Assembly: GCF_025370935.1 (NCBI RefSeq)
Contig: NC_133493.1
Span: 5,505,069 to 5,569,068 of the forward strand
Source of the DNA: Choristoneura fumiferana
Taxonomy: Eukaryota; Arthropoda; Insecta; Lepidoptera; Tortricidae
DNA length: 64,000 nucleotides
Direction: 5' to 3'
Part shown: piece after piece, positions 39,701-41,273 of the stretch
How positions within the stretch are numbered: the stretch's first letter is position 1
How the letters are laid out: each line of letters begins with the position of its first letter
The notes under the pieces: generated by a model
What the model was told of the DNA's origin: nothing
Database searches by the model: none
Seen by the model: the letters and a program-made list of their open reading frames with translations, nothing else
Position numbers and translations under genes: made by a program

Positions 39701-41273
39701 ACTCCGAAACCACTTTTTTTTCTCAGTATAGGTATTATCTTGTAATATAGTTTTATAGAACACAGTAGGTAAGCTTGGGTTTATTTTATGAAAGTTCCGA
39801 AAAATATGGTTCAAAAGAAGATCATGAGTTGGGAAATTAAACACTTTAACGTAAGAAACATGGAAATAATAATTCGGCGAAAAGACAGAGAACCCTTATT
39901 TTCATAACATTGTGTTGTGAGCATAATTGAGTGTGAGCATTGCTTAATTATTTAAAAAATAACATTTACCGTTTCATCTTAGCTAAAACTTAATTTATTA
40001 CCAAAATATTACACTTTTCATTATTACCTCATAAAACATTTCCATCGTGTTTTACATTAACATTAATCGGCTTGAGCCCCTTAAATTTAATACAGCCTAT
40101 TAATCTTGATTAATTAAAAGATAAAATTAATGACTTCTTCCATTTAACTAAGTTTTTCGTCTAAACTAGAGCTTCGGTTTAATTAATCCGTCGCGGGGAT
40201 CCCGGGGGTCTATTAATTGATTGATCGTTTTGTTAGAACAATTAACCTTTTTGCTGGCGGGGGTTGGGTACCATTGTAATTGAGAAAGATTCGTGCTATG
40301 GTATGCTGCATGTAAGTTGACAATATAAATAGTACGTATTAAAAAGATAAAAATAAATAGGTTTTCGCAGTAAGAAATATCGGTCAAATCGACCCCGCAC
40401 ATTAAGAATAATGTGTACCTACACAATATTAATATTTTGGACCATATAGGTACCTAAATGCTACTTAATAATAAGTAATTTATTTCATTTTTATTTACAA
40501 CAAAATACAAATTCTGACATTTTAGTACTAGTAATTTTAACTAAATATTTTTTATCTATTATCTTATGAGGTAATTTATTACTTAAAACTATTTGTTTTA
40601 TTTTTAAATAATAAACCAATGTATAATATTTTGTTCGTAACAGTTTGCGAAATTTTTCCTTTTTTTTATTTACTTAATACCTAAATAAAAAGTGAAAAGA
40701 AAATGTGACACGATAATTTTCATCCGCAGAAACCAGTTTCCAGACCAGATCAGAGTCTGATGACAGTGATAGTACCTCCAAAGCCACCATGACAGCAGTT
40801 CCAAGAAGTAAGCCCATTTTTTATTATTATGAGTGCAAAGAGATTGAGGCGTGCCTACTTAGTAAACAGATCGCATTTATCCTTATACACCAAGCTCATT
40901 ACCGTGGCCCTTTTTTTCCTGAAAAGTGACAAGGTAATTAGATCGAGTACACCGATCTGGGACAGAAACAGGGATTCTCATTCACCTGTGCACTCAGTCT
41001 AATTACCGTGTGGCTAGTATGGGGAAGAGTAATTCGACTGGTGCACAGATGAATGATAATGGGCGATATAGGTACCTATCTTAGCCGAAAGCTGCAGAAT
41101 TTACCCAGATGCTAATTTTACATTTGTAATTTCAGCAAAAAACATACCTATTTAACCTTTTGTTTGACTTTGCCATAATTTTCAGAACTATTTTTTTTTG
41201 TGTTTTTTTAATTAATTAATGTATTAATTTTTAACTTATTTCAGGACACTGCCGGACGCCTCATCATAGATAA
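660..41273 (+). CDS. Dscam-like: Dscam-family adhesion receptor, 3' part of gene (28 exons)
   Basis: Single-pass neuronal-type adhesion receptor of the Dscam family, which mediates homophilic recognition at the cell surface. The joined exons give 1374 residues plus a stop, with no frame conflict at any of 27 junctions. Order, in window numbering: Ig5 about 1-81, Ig6 82-199, Ig7 200-292, Ig8 293-391, Ig9 392-489, FN1 490-590, FN2 591-699, FN3 700-795, FN4 796-900, Ig10 901-985, FN5 986-1093, FN6 1094-1211, membrane helix 1225-1247, tail 1248-1374. Ig9-FN(4)-Ig10-FN(2)-TM is diagnostic of Dscam. The signal peptide and Ig1-4 are upstream of the window. Ig7, which is an alternative cassette in Dscam1 and Dscam2, is here split between exon 4 and a single exon 5, so this looks like a non-variable paralogue (Dscam3/4-like or a lepidopteran lineage copy). 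Paralogue assignment is inference. The tail is short compared with Dscam1. Confidence 0.93.
774..1029. mobile_element. fold-back MITE
   Basis: Arms of about 80 bp mirror each other around a GC-rich loop (about 850-930): GATATTGTAACGGATAACTC on the left and GAGTTATCCGTTACAATATC on the right. The right flank CACGGTAGTTTCATG matches the start of the relative at 16594-16933. The short ORF spanning the loop is not a gene. Confidence 0.85.
1598..1730. mobile_element. palindromic MITE, copy A of a tandem pair
   Basis: Starts CAGGGCTACTACGAAACTCG and ends with its reverse complement CGAGTTTCGTAGTAGCCCTG. The arms are about 45 bp with a short loop (ATTTAATACGAGAGCGAGAG). Confidence 0.85.
1735..1860. 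mobile_element. palindromic MITE, copy B of a tandem pair
   Basis: A diverged copy of the element ending at 1730. It has the same loop (ATTTAATACGAGAGTGAGAG) and the same arm theme, and ends CGAACTTCGTAGTTGCCCCC. Confidence 0.75.
2501..2521 (-). repeat. terminal fragment of AAGCTTTTATTTAACTTGC repeat
   Basis: TGCAAGTTAAATAAAAGCTT is the reverse complement of the first 20 bp of the repeat family seen at 13621, 24578, 57115-57406 and 62266. Only the end is present. Confidence 0.6.
2744..2821. repeat. perfect 78-bp palindrome, AT-rich
   Basis: The 39 bases 2744-2782 are the exact reverse complement of 2783-2821, with no loop. TTCGAATGAAATAAATTGAA occurs in the left arm and its complement in the right. 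A smaller palindrome (AAATTACTTTAAAGTAATTT, 2823-2842) follows directly. Confidence 0.95.
2896..4340 (-). mobile_element. 5'-truncated non-LTR retrotransposon (CR1/Jockey-like) with RT remnants
   Basis: On the minus strand the part nearest 4300 reads KKLKYYGISDSAIGWFRSYL, then HQGTPQGSILSPILFILFTA, then HLYADDTQVYYSF with the reverse-transcriptase active-site YADD (about 4075-4095). Going left it continues KTQYMILGTKDQ, FYRLRVLYSLRQYLSEEV, then FRFRASKIWNDLPPPLR near 3350, which is the usual C-terminal end of such polymerases. The frame is broken between about 3640 and 3990. The left end (about 2896-3000) holds AATAAATGTC on the minus strand followed by a T/A-rich tail, so this is the 3' end. 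The 5' truncation point falls next to the exon 2 acceptor. Clade assignment is tentative. Confidence 0.9.
4343..4494 (+). CDS. Dscam-like: exon 2: Ig5, second half
   Basis: Acceptor CTTTTCGCAG|G, donor TATG|GTGAGT, 152 nt. It encodes SQMNISHVRVDDGGLFSC with the second Ig cysteine C63 and ends in RVNVY and the first base of Gly82. The frame is fixed by exon 1 (phase 2 in) and exon 3 (phase 1 out). The antisense ORF here belongs to the neighbouring LINE and continues by chance across this exon. Confidence 0.88.
4652..4812. mobile_element. MITE, TTACCCCCTTATTCATAAA family
   Basis: A 161-bp element with a perfect 19-bp terminal inverted repeat TTACCCCCTTATTCATAAA. The interior also folds partly (GTTTGTCC, GGGACAAAGC). 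No coding capacity. Confidence 0.88.
4813..5231 (+). other. intron tail before exon 3, no recognised feature
   Basis: Unique-looking sequence with a moderately GC-rich patch at about 4985-5160. I see no ORF of note, no terminal repeats and no RNA gene. It ends in TTTGTTTCAG. Confidence 0.5.
5232..5322 (+). CDS. Dscam-like: exon 3: Ig6, first half
   Basis: Acceptor TTTGTTTCAG|GT, donor GTCAG|GTAAAT, 91 nt. It encodes GPPYIRTLPPLKVQSGQSV and LRCPYYGYPV, with the first Ig6 cysteine C104. The GPP-start and GYPV block is typical of Dscam Ig6. Confidence 0.88.
5620..5690. mobile_element. fragment of the 774-1029 fold-back MITE family
   Basis: GTCCGAAACATGTCAAACTA, AACTCGATTAAAGACGTGAG and TTTCCGTT match the arm of the MITEs at 774-1029 and 16594-16933 with point changes. 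Only one arm remains, just upstream of exon 4. Confidence 0.7.
5713..6118 (+). CDS. Dscam-like: exon 4: Ig6 second half plus Ig7 first half
   Basis: Acceptor ATTTTTAG|A, donor TTTAAAG|GTAAGG, 406 nt, the longest exon. Residues 112-199 finish Ig6 (W116, then DNGAHYAC with C179). Residues 200-247 open Ig7 (APQLEDILLAPDLQEGQ, IHC with C222, YYSWLKDGKK with W235). The two domains are fused in one exon, with no intron at the Ig6/Ig7 border. Ig6 carries an extended basic segment at 132-153, including R-Y-R-R at 132-135. The exon ends on a codon border. Confidence 0.93.
6119..6929 (+). other. intron, no recognised feature
   Basis: First part of the intron that splits Ig7. It is AT-rich without terminal repeats or ORFs that look real. 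I looked for a second Ig7-like exon between 6119 and 8369 and saw none. Confidence 0.5.
6930..7470. mobile_element. fold-back element with CTAACCTAACCTA core
   Basis: The left arm (about 6930-7165) and right arm (about 7300-7465) are imperfect reverse complements made of repeated short words. TCAAATTATCATTTGGC is on the left and GCCAAATGATAATTTGACC on the right. Related words (ATCGTTTGGCA, TATTTGGCGAAA) recur. The core at 7212-7224 is CTAACCTAACCTA, the complement of the TTAGG telomere unit. No coding capacity. Confidence 0.75.
7471..8102 (+). other. intron, no recognised feature
   Basis: AT-rich intronic sequence. The minus-strand open frame at 7679-7993 has no recognisable domain and I do not call it. 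Confidence 0.45.
8108..8345. repeat. GC-richer patch before exon 5, unassigned
   Basis: It starts GGGCCACACACATCGCGATA and contains short mirrored words (CGCGAATACTTCGGCAC, TCGGGCGAAG, CTTCGCCCC). Composition and CG content differ from the flanking intron. It resembles MITE interiors seen elsewhere in the window, but I did not find clean ends. Confidence 0.35.
8370..8505 (+). CDS. Dscam-like: exon 5: Ig7, second half
   Basis: Acceptor TTTAATTTCAG|A, donor ATAAAAG|GTAATT, 136 nt. It encodes residues 248-292: LIIKNVSLDHCGTYTC, then VAANHVAKVNRTVNLYIK. The second Ig cysteine is C274. His268 stands where most Ig domains have Asp, as remembered for Dscam Ig7 (ARHAG-Y-C). Cys269 is an extra cysteine. 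Confidence 0.9.
8618..8945 (+). mobile_element. 3' end of a non-LTR retrotransposon
   Basis: A non-coding 3' tail in the plus orientation: AGTTTCTTGCGGCGCATTCT in the middle, then GAATAAATGATTTGAATTTG at the end, a polyadenylation-like AATAAA followed by a (GAATTT)n short tandem. The coding part is missing (5' truncation). Confidence 0.65.
9347..9466 (+). CDS. Dscam-like: exon 6: Ig8, first half
   Basis: Acceptor CTTAATTCAG|TG, donor AGATG|GTAAGA, 120 nt. Residues 293-332: VAPKWSEEPQNTSLLLGRSG, then C316, GYPQPQTHWLKKD. The APKW start and GYPQP block are typical of Dscam Ig8. Confidence 0.9.
10325..10585 (+). repeat. lepidopteran dispersed repeat, AACCCCCGACGCAAAAA family, copy 1
   Basis: Shares about 260 bp with 63717-63979, including GGCACCGTAGCTCTTAAACG, AGCAGGTTTTCTAGCGATGG and TTTTTGTTGGTTAGGTTATT. 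It contains a (TCTG)n tract at 10367-10385. No ORF; class not determined. Confidence 0.75.
10749..10880. mobile_element. MITE, GTACAGTCAAGGGCAAAGAT family
   Basis: A 132-bp fold-back with arms of about 52 bp: GTACAGTCAAGGGCAAAGAT on the left and TATTTTGCCCTTGACTGTAC on the right. The short loop is CTTTATGCACTTAACATTAA. Confidence 0.9.
11047..11404. mobile_element. non-autonomous element with internal 3x tandem
   Basis: The ends share AGGGAGCAA / TTGCTCCCT. At 11270-11362 a unit of about 31 bp, AGAATCCCTCGCTACGCTCA followed by GGATTCT, occurs three times with drift. End definition is approximate. Confidence 0.5.
11505..11681 (+). CDS. Dscam-like: exon 7: Ig8, second half
   Basis: Acceptor TTTTGCAG|TG, donor TTAATA|GTAAGT, 177 nt. 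Residues 333-391: SNGSLIFDTVALSDAGVYTC with C372, then HVENGVGEALSKTLWISVN. The canonical D-A-G-V-Y-T-C signature is intact. Confidence 0.92.
11701..12105. mobile_element. GC-rich MITE with a second fold-back nested inside
   Basis: The terminal repeats of about 45 bp include TTTCGTAGCGATGCTGTCGC on the left and GACAGCATCGCTACAAAAAG on the right. Much richer in CG than the intron around it. The several open frames across it are by-products of base composition and symmetry. Confidence 0.85.
11931..12045. mobile_element. nested palindromic MITE
   Basis: Sits inside the element at 11701-12105. Left arm GGACACATGTCGCC...GTGCCGTCTACGGTGTCACG; right arm CGTGACACCGTAGACGGCAC...GGCGACATGTGTCC. The arms are about 50 bp with a 14-nt loop. 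Confidence 0.85.
12567..12711 (+). CDS. Dscam-like: exon 8: Ig9, first half
   Basis: Acceptor TTTGTTACAG|AG, donor CTCAAAG|GTAATA, 145 nt. Residues 392-439: KPVTFDIVVRNMTAKLGQHV, then C415, DPIRIMWTRNEKPINPL. The frame is set by exon 7 (phase 1). Two AGs lie two bases apart at the acceptor, and only the first keeps the frame. Confidence 0.9.
12730..13190 (+). mobile_element. TAGATTGTACAAC repeat family, copy 1
   Basis: Starts TAGATTGTACAACTAGAGCA and ends near GAGCATGAGAAGTGAAAAGA. Shared landmarks with copies at 52426, 54285-54720 and 50338-50992 include CACCCGAGCC, CGTCGAGGGGAAAATGGGTT and CTCTGCTTTTCACTTC. AT-rich interior; no ORF. Confidence 0.8.
13192..13400. mobile_element. LINE-type fragment
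   Basis: Begins in a poly(T) run, then GTTTGACCACAGTCACGCCT, GATGGAGCGCGCTTGCCCGA and GCAGAGCATTCCACTCCTTA. The wording resembles the conserved 3' region of lepidopteran non-LTR elements as I remember them. Orientation is probably minus, with the T run as the reverse of a tail. Confidence 0.5.
13621..13926 (+). repeat. AAGCTTTTATTTAACTTGC family, copy 1
   Basis: Starts AAGCTTTTATTTAACTTGCA. It shares ATCGACTTGAAATTTGG, TCAACGGTTAATGGCATCGA and the end GTATTAAAA..AATTTTTAACAAA with the copies at 24578-24821, 57115-57406 and 62266-62557. Its right end lies about 10 bp before the exon 9 acceptor. Confidence 0.8.
13936..14084 (+). CDS. Dscam-like: exon 9: Ig9, second half
   Basis: Acceptor GAATAATTTTAG|A, donor TTTTAG|GTAAGC, 149 nt. 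Residues 440-489: ETSDGALYQC with C471, then RAGNPFGADIYSVYLNIL. It ends Ig9 with the first base of Glu490. Confidence 0.92.
14085..15282 (+). other. intron between Ig9 and FN1, little recognised
   Basis: A short direct repeat, CATAAAGCACAGGCGTATTC at 14231-14250 resembling CATAGCACAGGCGTATTCTT near 14166-14185, is the main internal structure. Positions 14700-14800 look like a LINE 3' tail on the minus strand (AATAAAGACATTTATTTTAT followed by A-rich sequence). The rest is unassigned. Confidence 0.5.
15283..15448 (+). CDS. Dscam-like: exon 10: FN1, first half
   Basis: Acceptor ATCTCTTTCAG|AA, donor TTTCTAG|GTAACT, 166 nt. Residues 490-544: EPPSPPTDLSIDSIKSRSVK, then LSWRDMARSLAQYYTVQI. The PPxxP start and LSW of strand B mark a fibronectin type III domain. 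Confidence 0.9.
15457..15515 (-). mobile_element. RTE-type LINE 3' tail
   Basis: CATCATCATATCAGCCGTAG, GACGTCCACTATTGCAGATA, then GGCCTCCCCCATG is the reverse of the common lepidopteran RTE tail that ends in (GATGAT)n. Confidence 0.7.
16226..16362 (+). CDS. Dscam-like: exon 11: FN1, second half
   Basis: Acceptor CTGCCCCCAG|A, donor GAGGAAG|GTAACT, 137 nt. Residues 545-590: VEIEDLQPSTGYTARVAGGN, then FSPPVRFTTTEE. L-x-P-x-T-x-Y is the conserved FN3 E-F motif. A second AG lies five bases downstream, and using it would break the frame. Confidence 0.9.
16594..16933. mobile_element. fold-back MITE, larger relative of 774-1029
   Basis: Begins CATGAAACTACCGTGAGACT. The arms carry TTCGGGCTAATCCGTAGCCC and GGGCTACGGATTAGCCCGAA around a GC-rich loop of about 170 bp. 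The open frame in the loop is not a gene. Confidence 0.85.
17001..17153 (+). CDS. Dscam-like: exon 12: FN2, first half
   Basis: Acceptor TTTTTTTTCAG|CG, donor TCAAAG|GTAACT, 153 nt. Residues 591-641: APRSPPLAVQLEQTDAPGEI, then RWLPPPADAHNGLILGYRLR. NG-x-I-x-G-Y is the typical C-C' motif of Dscam FN3 repeats. Confidence 0.92.
17487..17577 (+). CDS. Dscam-like: exon 13: FN2, middle
   Basis: Acceptor ATTTTCTACAG|AA, donor GAGTAAG|GTAAGT, 91 nt. Residues 642-671: ESQEPSDKIIKTASLYSKQE, then TIISGLLKGV. The L-L-K-x-V part corresponds to FN3 strand E. Confidence 0.85.
17888..17970 (+). CDS. Dscam-like: exon 14: FN2, last part
   Basis: Acceptor GATATTTTTAG|G, donor GGGAG|GTGAGT, 83 nt. Residues 672-699: RYAVSVAAFNGAGTGPFSIP, then LFQDTREG. 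Y-x-V-x-V-x-A-x-N-x-x-G-x-G is the F-G signature of fibronectin type III domains. Confidence 0.92.
17971..20090 (+). other. long intron, mostly unassigned
   Basis: An AT-rich 2.1-kb stretch. A diverged LEP1-like part may lie at about 18600-18780 (CTACTAATAATGTAAATGCC and GGGCTGAACGGATTTGTATG). Otherwise I see no exon-like or RNA-like pattern. Confidence 0.45.
20095..20690 (+). repeat. lepidopteran dispersed repeat ending CACGCTCTTGGCCGG
   Basis: Contains a CTGTCTGTCTGTCTGTCCCG tract, TTTTGCACGGATATATAATA and the conserved end ACGGAACCCTATTTTGGGCG with CCGACACGCTCTTGGCCGGT. This is a frequent moth repeat as I remember it. Class not established; no ORF. Confidence 0.65.
20691..21894 (+). other. 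rest of long intron before FN3
   Basis: A SINE/RTE tail fragment lies at 21444-21500 on the minus strand (CATCATCATCTCAGCC, CCCACTGCAGGGCACAGGCC). A short direct repeat (ACACGAGCGCCCAA, twice) lies at 21354-21383. Nothing else supported. Confidence 0.5.
21895..22029 (+). CDS. Dscam-like: exon 15: FN3, first half
   Basis: Acceptor CCCTAAACAG|CA, donor GCACAAG|GTAAGG, 135 nt. Residues 700-744: APEEGPTSVECSGVTSSALR, then VSWQPIPPHKQAGALIGYTV. APEEGP and G-x-L-x-G-Y match the third Dscam FN3 domain. Confidence 0.92.
22048..22200 (-). mobile_element. RTE/SINE tail with ATC microsatellite
   Basis: ATC-rich tract 22048-22115, then TCGACAGCTGAAACATGTCC, AGTGCTGGACGTATGCCTCT. This is the minus-strand copy of an RTE tail with its (GAT)n end to the left. 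Confidence 0.6.
22657..22809 (+). CDS. Dscam-like: exon 16: FN3, second half
   Basis: Acceptor TAAATCATCAG|GT, donor AGGACG|GTAAGT, 153 nt. Residues 745-795: VTELRLQSLFKFTNYTIKVA, then GFSNYGLGPFSFPIVCATLQ. L-x-x-L-x-x-x-x-x-Y and G-x-G-P are canonical FN3 positions. Confidence 0.93.
22810..23419 (+). other. intron between FN3 and FN4
   Basis: A repeat-like TTTTTTGTCTTTCCGACCAT and CTGTCTGTGTGTCTGTTTGT tract at about 23020-23060 looks like a fragment of a dispersed element. Otherwise unassigned. Confidence 0.4.
23420..23549 (+). CDS. Dscam-like: exon 17: FN4, first half
   Basis: Acceptor GTTTCTTTAG|TG, donor GGCCAG|GTAATA, 130 nt. Residues 796-838: VPDAPAEIKLLSQSSNTLLV, then SWKKPNQPNGRLLHYTIYC. 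VPDAP, SW-K-P and NG-x-x-x-x-Y are typical of the fourth Dscam FN3 domain. Confidence 0.93.
23550..24311 (+). other. intron inside FN4, no recognised feature
   Basis: AT-rich intron with no clear repeat ends. It ends with TTGGATTTCTTTTTTCAG. Confidence 0.45.
24312..24496 (+). CDS. Dscam-like: exon 18: FN4, second half
   Basis: Acceptor TTCTTTTTTCAG|C, donor AAAGAG|GTAAGA, 185 nt. Residues 839-900: MELKGLTEGRQYDVWVTAST, then AVGEGPESRRVTNTPSQR. Y-x-V-W-V-T-A-S-T-x-x-G-E-G is the strand F-G motif. Confidence 0.94.
24578..24821 (+). repeat. AAGCTTTTATTTAACTTGC family, copy 2
   Basis: Begins AAGCATTTATTTAACTTGCC and contains GTCAAATCTTACAAGTCCAT, AACGGTTAATGGTATCGACT and AAAAAGTACAGTCAACAAAT. 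It ends in a T run. Confidence 0.75.
24822..25700 (+). other. intron before Ig10, mostly unassigned
   Basis: No exon-like or RNA-like pattern. Repeated short words (ACTTGTTAAC at about 25062 and 25110) are the only internal structure noticed. Confidence 0.45.
25709..25760 (+). repeat. (GAT)n microsatellite
   Basis: Near-perfect GAT/GAT-AAT triplet run ending 13 bp before the acceptor AG of exon 19 at 25772-25773. Confidence 0.95.
25774..25953 (+). CDS. Dscam-like: exon 19: Ig10, first part
   Basis: Acceptor CTTTTCCCAACAG|TT, donor AAAGA|GTAAGT, 180 nt. Residues 901-960: VVAGVASLGGEVSVAVRNSL, C924, GAPPPRTVWYHNQNI, then TRNRDDSLLIK. An Ig domain between FN4 and FN5 identifies the Dscam architecture. 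Confidence 0.93.
25965..26312 (+). mobile_element. probable LINE 3' fragment with 70-codon ORF
   Basis: An open frame at 25978-26190 (begins MARCRHLLAALAARTVSRRK) is followed by TTTCACAGTGCTTTGGTTTA and a tail AATGTAATAAAATAAATAAA, which looks like a non-LTR 3' end. I do not recognise the peptide. It starts 12 bp after exon 19, so it is intronic debris and not an exon. Confidence 0.4.
26313..26959 (+). other. intron inside Ig10, no recognised feature
   Basis: AT-rich and no repeat ends seen. It ends in ACCTTGTTTTTCACAG. Confidence 0.45.
26960..27157 (+). CDS. Dscam-like: exon 20: Ig10 end plus FN5 start
   Basis: Acceptor TTTTTCACAG|GT, donor GGGATAA|GTAAGT, 198 nt. Residues 961-1026: DQALSGNYTC with C972, then AKNLYGSDSVVYHVKVLPLP. 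FN5 opens with DPPSLRATPYKDSLVVQWDE. The exon fuses two domains, as exon 4 does. Confidence 0.93.
27158..28242 (+). other. intron inside FN5, left part
   Basis: A palindrome-like pair (ACATGGTGGGCAATGTTGAA, then GGGACAACATTGCCCAC) lies at about 27221-27278. TTATTCAACTTCACCTGTCGC at about 27905 resembles the end of the AAGCTTTTATTTAACTTGC family. Otherwise unassigned. Confidence 0.45.
28243..28455 (+). mobile_element. LINE 3' tail, CATCAGGAGACCCACTTGCTC family, copy 1
   Basis: TCGCTAATCCTGCCGTTAAA, TGAGGTATCCCATCTTAGGC, AATCCCCCTGGTGTTGCAAG, AGGAGACCCACTTGCTCGTT, then AATAAAAAAAAAAC. It matches the minus-strand copy at 55140-55440. The A tail gives the plus orientation. Confidence 0.85.
28534..28671. 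mobile_element. fold-back MITE, GGGACTTATCACG family, copy 1
   Basis: Left end AACTATTATAACGGCCGGGA, right end TCCCGAGTGTTGTAATAGTT. The arms carry GGGACTTATCACG / CGTGATAAGTCCC. A palindromic TTGCAGTGGCCGCAACGTCG lies in the middle. Confidence 0.88.
28868..29068 (+). CDS. Dscam-like: exon 21: FN5, main part
   Basis: Acceptor TTTCCATCCACAG|CC, donor GGTGGAG|GTAAGG, 201 nt. Residues 1027-1093: YNLTWKEGDGPWQEAWPVAR, then KCGTKYSVRVTATDSVGTS. The YSVRVTATDSVG stretch is the F-G motif of the domain. The frame is set by the single base left from exon 20. Confidence 0.93.
29366..29442 (+). mobile_element. RTE-type LINE 3' tail
   Basis: TCGTTCATTGTGGCGTTCTA, GCAATGGACGTCTCCAGCTG, then ATGATGATTA. 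The same wording is at 48908-48990. The coding part is missing. Confidence 0.75.
29463..29623 (+). CDS. Dscam-like: exon 22: FN6, first half
   Basis: Acceptor CTTTCTCCCAG|CA, donor AGAGCA|GTAAGT, 161 nt, ends on a codon border. Residues 1094-1147: WSNATHIYIQLSGWDDGGCD, then ITKWDVEYRS and ANMWHRAENRA. The W-x-D-G-G-C motif followed by x-V-E-Y-R is characteristic of the last Dscam FN3 domains. Confidence 0.93.
29643..29785 (+). pseudogene. decayed tandem copy of exon 22 and its donor
   Basis: The stretch TCATCTACATACACATAGGG, GATGGTGGCTATGATGACAT, GCTAATGTGTGGC, AAAAATAGAGCAGTAACTTC, AAGCAATGTCAT parallels 29510-29660 in order, including the donor region (AGAGCAGTAACT versus AGAGCAGTAAGT) and the first bases of the intron. 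In-frame stops and indels are present, and no acceptor precedes it. It is a segmental tandem duplication of about 135 bp that lost coding capacity. Confidence 0.8.
29786..30371 (+). other. intron inside FN6, no further feature
   Basis: AT-rich with no repeat ends recognised. It ends in TGTTTTCCCCAG. Confidence 0.45.
30372..30564 (+). CDS. Dscam-like: exon 23: FN6, second half
   Basis: Acceptor TTTTCCCCAG|C, donor GAAGGAG|GTAAGC, 193 nt, phase 0 in and 1 out. Residues 1148-1211: SLTPAHWYQLRVTATNDAGV, then TYPTKTIEG. L-T-P-x-x-x-Y-x-L-R-V-T-A-x-N-x-A-G is the FN3 E-G signature. Confidence 0.94.
30565..32104 (+). other. intron before the membrane exon
   Basis: Contains three drifting direct copies of a word of about 24 bp (TTCACT-ACAATAAATTTGCA) at 31484-31555. 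Otherwise unassigned. It ends in GGATTTGTTGCAG, with no long pyrimidine tract. Confidence 0.5.
32105..32219 (+). CDS. Dscam-like: exon 24: juxtamembrane segment and transmembrane helix
   Basis: Acceptor GTTGCAG|AG, donor AGACG|GTGAGT, 115 nt. The helix MLVIICSSILLVVCILAFIC at residues 1225-1244 runs to F1247 and is followed by the stop-transfer RRR at 1248-1250. It defines a type I receptor with a cytoplasmic C terminus. Confidence 0.95.
32269..32420. mobile_element. fold-back MITE, GGGACTTATCACG family, copy 2
   Basis: Left end AACTATTACAACACCCGGGA, then CTTATCACGCATAACGAAAC. Right end AATAAGTCCTGAGTGTTGTA. It shares AACGTCGAGATAATTATTAC with copy 1 at 28534-28671. Confidence 0.85.
32565..32672. 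mobile_element. GGGACTTATCACG family, truncated copy 3
   Basis: ATATTACAACGCCCAGGACT, TAACGTAACGAGCAATAATT, ACCTCGACGTTTC and TTGCAGTGGCCGTGGTCACG. The right arm is missing. Confidence 0.7.
32776..32930 (+). CDS. Dscam-like: exon 25: cytoplasmic tail, part 1
   Basis: Acceptor TTCCATACAG|G, donor AAGAATG|GTAAGT, 155 nt. Residues 1250-1301, hydrophilic and rich in Ser, His, Arg: RQSFSSQYRHSIAEDVKSRN, SEHKERYAQTPRIYTSPVHN. Tyrosines at YRHS, RYAQ and IYTS could be phosphorylation sites (inference). Confidence 0.88.
33058..33306. mobile_element. fold-back element with 90-bp arms
   Basis: Left end GGAACCTAACGATGATCTTT, right end AAAGGATCATCGTTAGGTTC. The arms continue through AACTGAACAACTTT / AAAGTTGTTCAGTT and AGGTCGAAAAACGA / TCGTTTTTCGACCT. 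The loop is about 70 bp. No ORF. Confidence 0.9.
33556..33683. mobile_element. MITE, AAGGCTAAGTTCAG family
   Basis: Left end TAAGGCTAAGTTCAGATGAA with CGCGCG, right end CGCGCGTTCAACTGAACTTA. A 128-bp element ending 109 bp before exon 26. Confidence 0.85.
33793..33906 (+). CDS. Dscam-like: exon 26: cytoplasmic tail, part 2 (ISPYA motif)
   Basis: Acceptor TTTCCGTACAG|AG, donor GACACCG|GTGAGT, 114 nt. Residues 1302-1339: MFEISPYAEFALGFRTFDHV, then ENQDLPNRLPSRPRFDT. I-S-P-Y-A-x-F is a conserved Dscam tail motif. Confidence 0.93.
33907..34103 (+). other. start of the longest intron (33907-40729), no feature
   Basis: Short unassigned sequence before the fold-back array. Confidence 0.4.
34104..34720. 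mobile_element. fold-back element of TAATGTACGAC words with (CCTAA)3 core
   Basis: The left arm (34104-34400) is a string of words such as TAATGCACGGCCTGATAATC and GAATTATCATGTCGCGCATT. The right arm (34555-34715) has mirrored words (GGATTATCATGTCGTACATT, TAATGCGCGAGCATGATAAT). The middle contains CCTAACCTAACCTAACCC at 34439-34456 and a GC-rich block with CTCGCTCGCTGCGCTCGCTC. No coding potential; class unknown. Confidence 0.75.
34721..35574 (+). other. intron, no recognised feature
   Basis: AT-rich sequence, nothing supported. A short hairpin (CAGGTGGTCAGTTTTACCACCTG) is at 35493-35515. Confidence 0.4.
35578..36028 (+). mobile_element. tRNA-derived SINE with RTE-like tail, interrupted
   Basis: The RNA polymerase III B-box GGTTCAAATCC is at 35635-35645, with an A-box-like AAGGCCTAGTGGT about 45 bp upstream. 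TTTCGAAATTCATGTACGAA and AACAACGACCCAAGCCCTCT follow, and the tail is CCCAGCAGTGGGACATATAT. It is interrupted at 35770-35938 by a small TIR element. Confidence 0.85.
35770..35938. mobile_element. small TIR element nested in SINE
   Basis: Perfect 11-bp ends TACCATCAGCC / GGCTGATGGTA around 147 bp. The SINE continues on both sides. Confidence 0.6.
36029..37536 (+). other. intron, no recognised feature
   Basis: No ORF with a domain, no RNA gene and no clear repeat ends. A GC-richer unique patch lies at 36220-36420. Confidence 0.4.
37538..37710. repeat. repeat with 19-bp perfect hairpin
   Basis: GTAACAACTCGATTCCCGCT at the start resembles GTAACAACTCGATTCCCATT at 43323. Inside, AAGACATATCTAACTCATG (37607-37625) pairs exactly with 37631-37649 across a CTTTA loop. 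Confidence 0.7.
38220..38455 (+). mobile_element. RTE LINE 3' fragment with inverted 5' part
   Basis: 38335-38455 is in the plus orientation (AACGAGATGGACGCATGACC, CTGGTTAAAGCC, AACAGTGGACGTCCTACGGC, then (GATGAT)n). 38220-38325 is the reverse of the segment normally just upstream (on the minus strand GAACAGATGGCCGTTGGGGT, GAATGGAGATCGCGGATCGG). Compare the colinear copy at 56635-56905. Confidence 0.85.
38456..40729 (+). other. right part of the longest intron, no recognised feature
   Basis: Over 2 kb of AT-rich sequence. I saw no exon-like pattern, RNA gene or repeat ends here. It ends in TTTTCATCCGCAG. Confidence 0.45.
40730..40807 (+). CDS. Dscam-like: exon 27: cytoplasmic tail, part 3
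   Basis: Acceptor TTTTCATCCGCAG|AA, donor CCAAGAA|GTAAGC, 78 nt. Residues 1340-1365: ETSFQTRSESDDSDSTSKAT, then MTAVPR. The SESDDSDSTSKAT block is acidic and serine-rich (casein-kinase-like) and recurs in Dscam tails as I remember them. Confidence 0.9.
41245..41273 (+). CDS. Dscam-like: exon 28: last coding exon (tentative)
   Basis: Acceptor TTAACTTATTTCAG|GA. In the frame fixed by exon 27 it reads RHCRTPHHR and stops at TAA 41271-41273, making the total exactly 1374 codons. In a neighbouring frame the same exon would read DTAGRLIIDNNKSTELLWNR and end at TAG 41318, but that needs a different donor phase in exon 27. Upstream or skipped exons in the 6.8-kb intron could also change the end. Confidence 0.55.
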
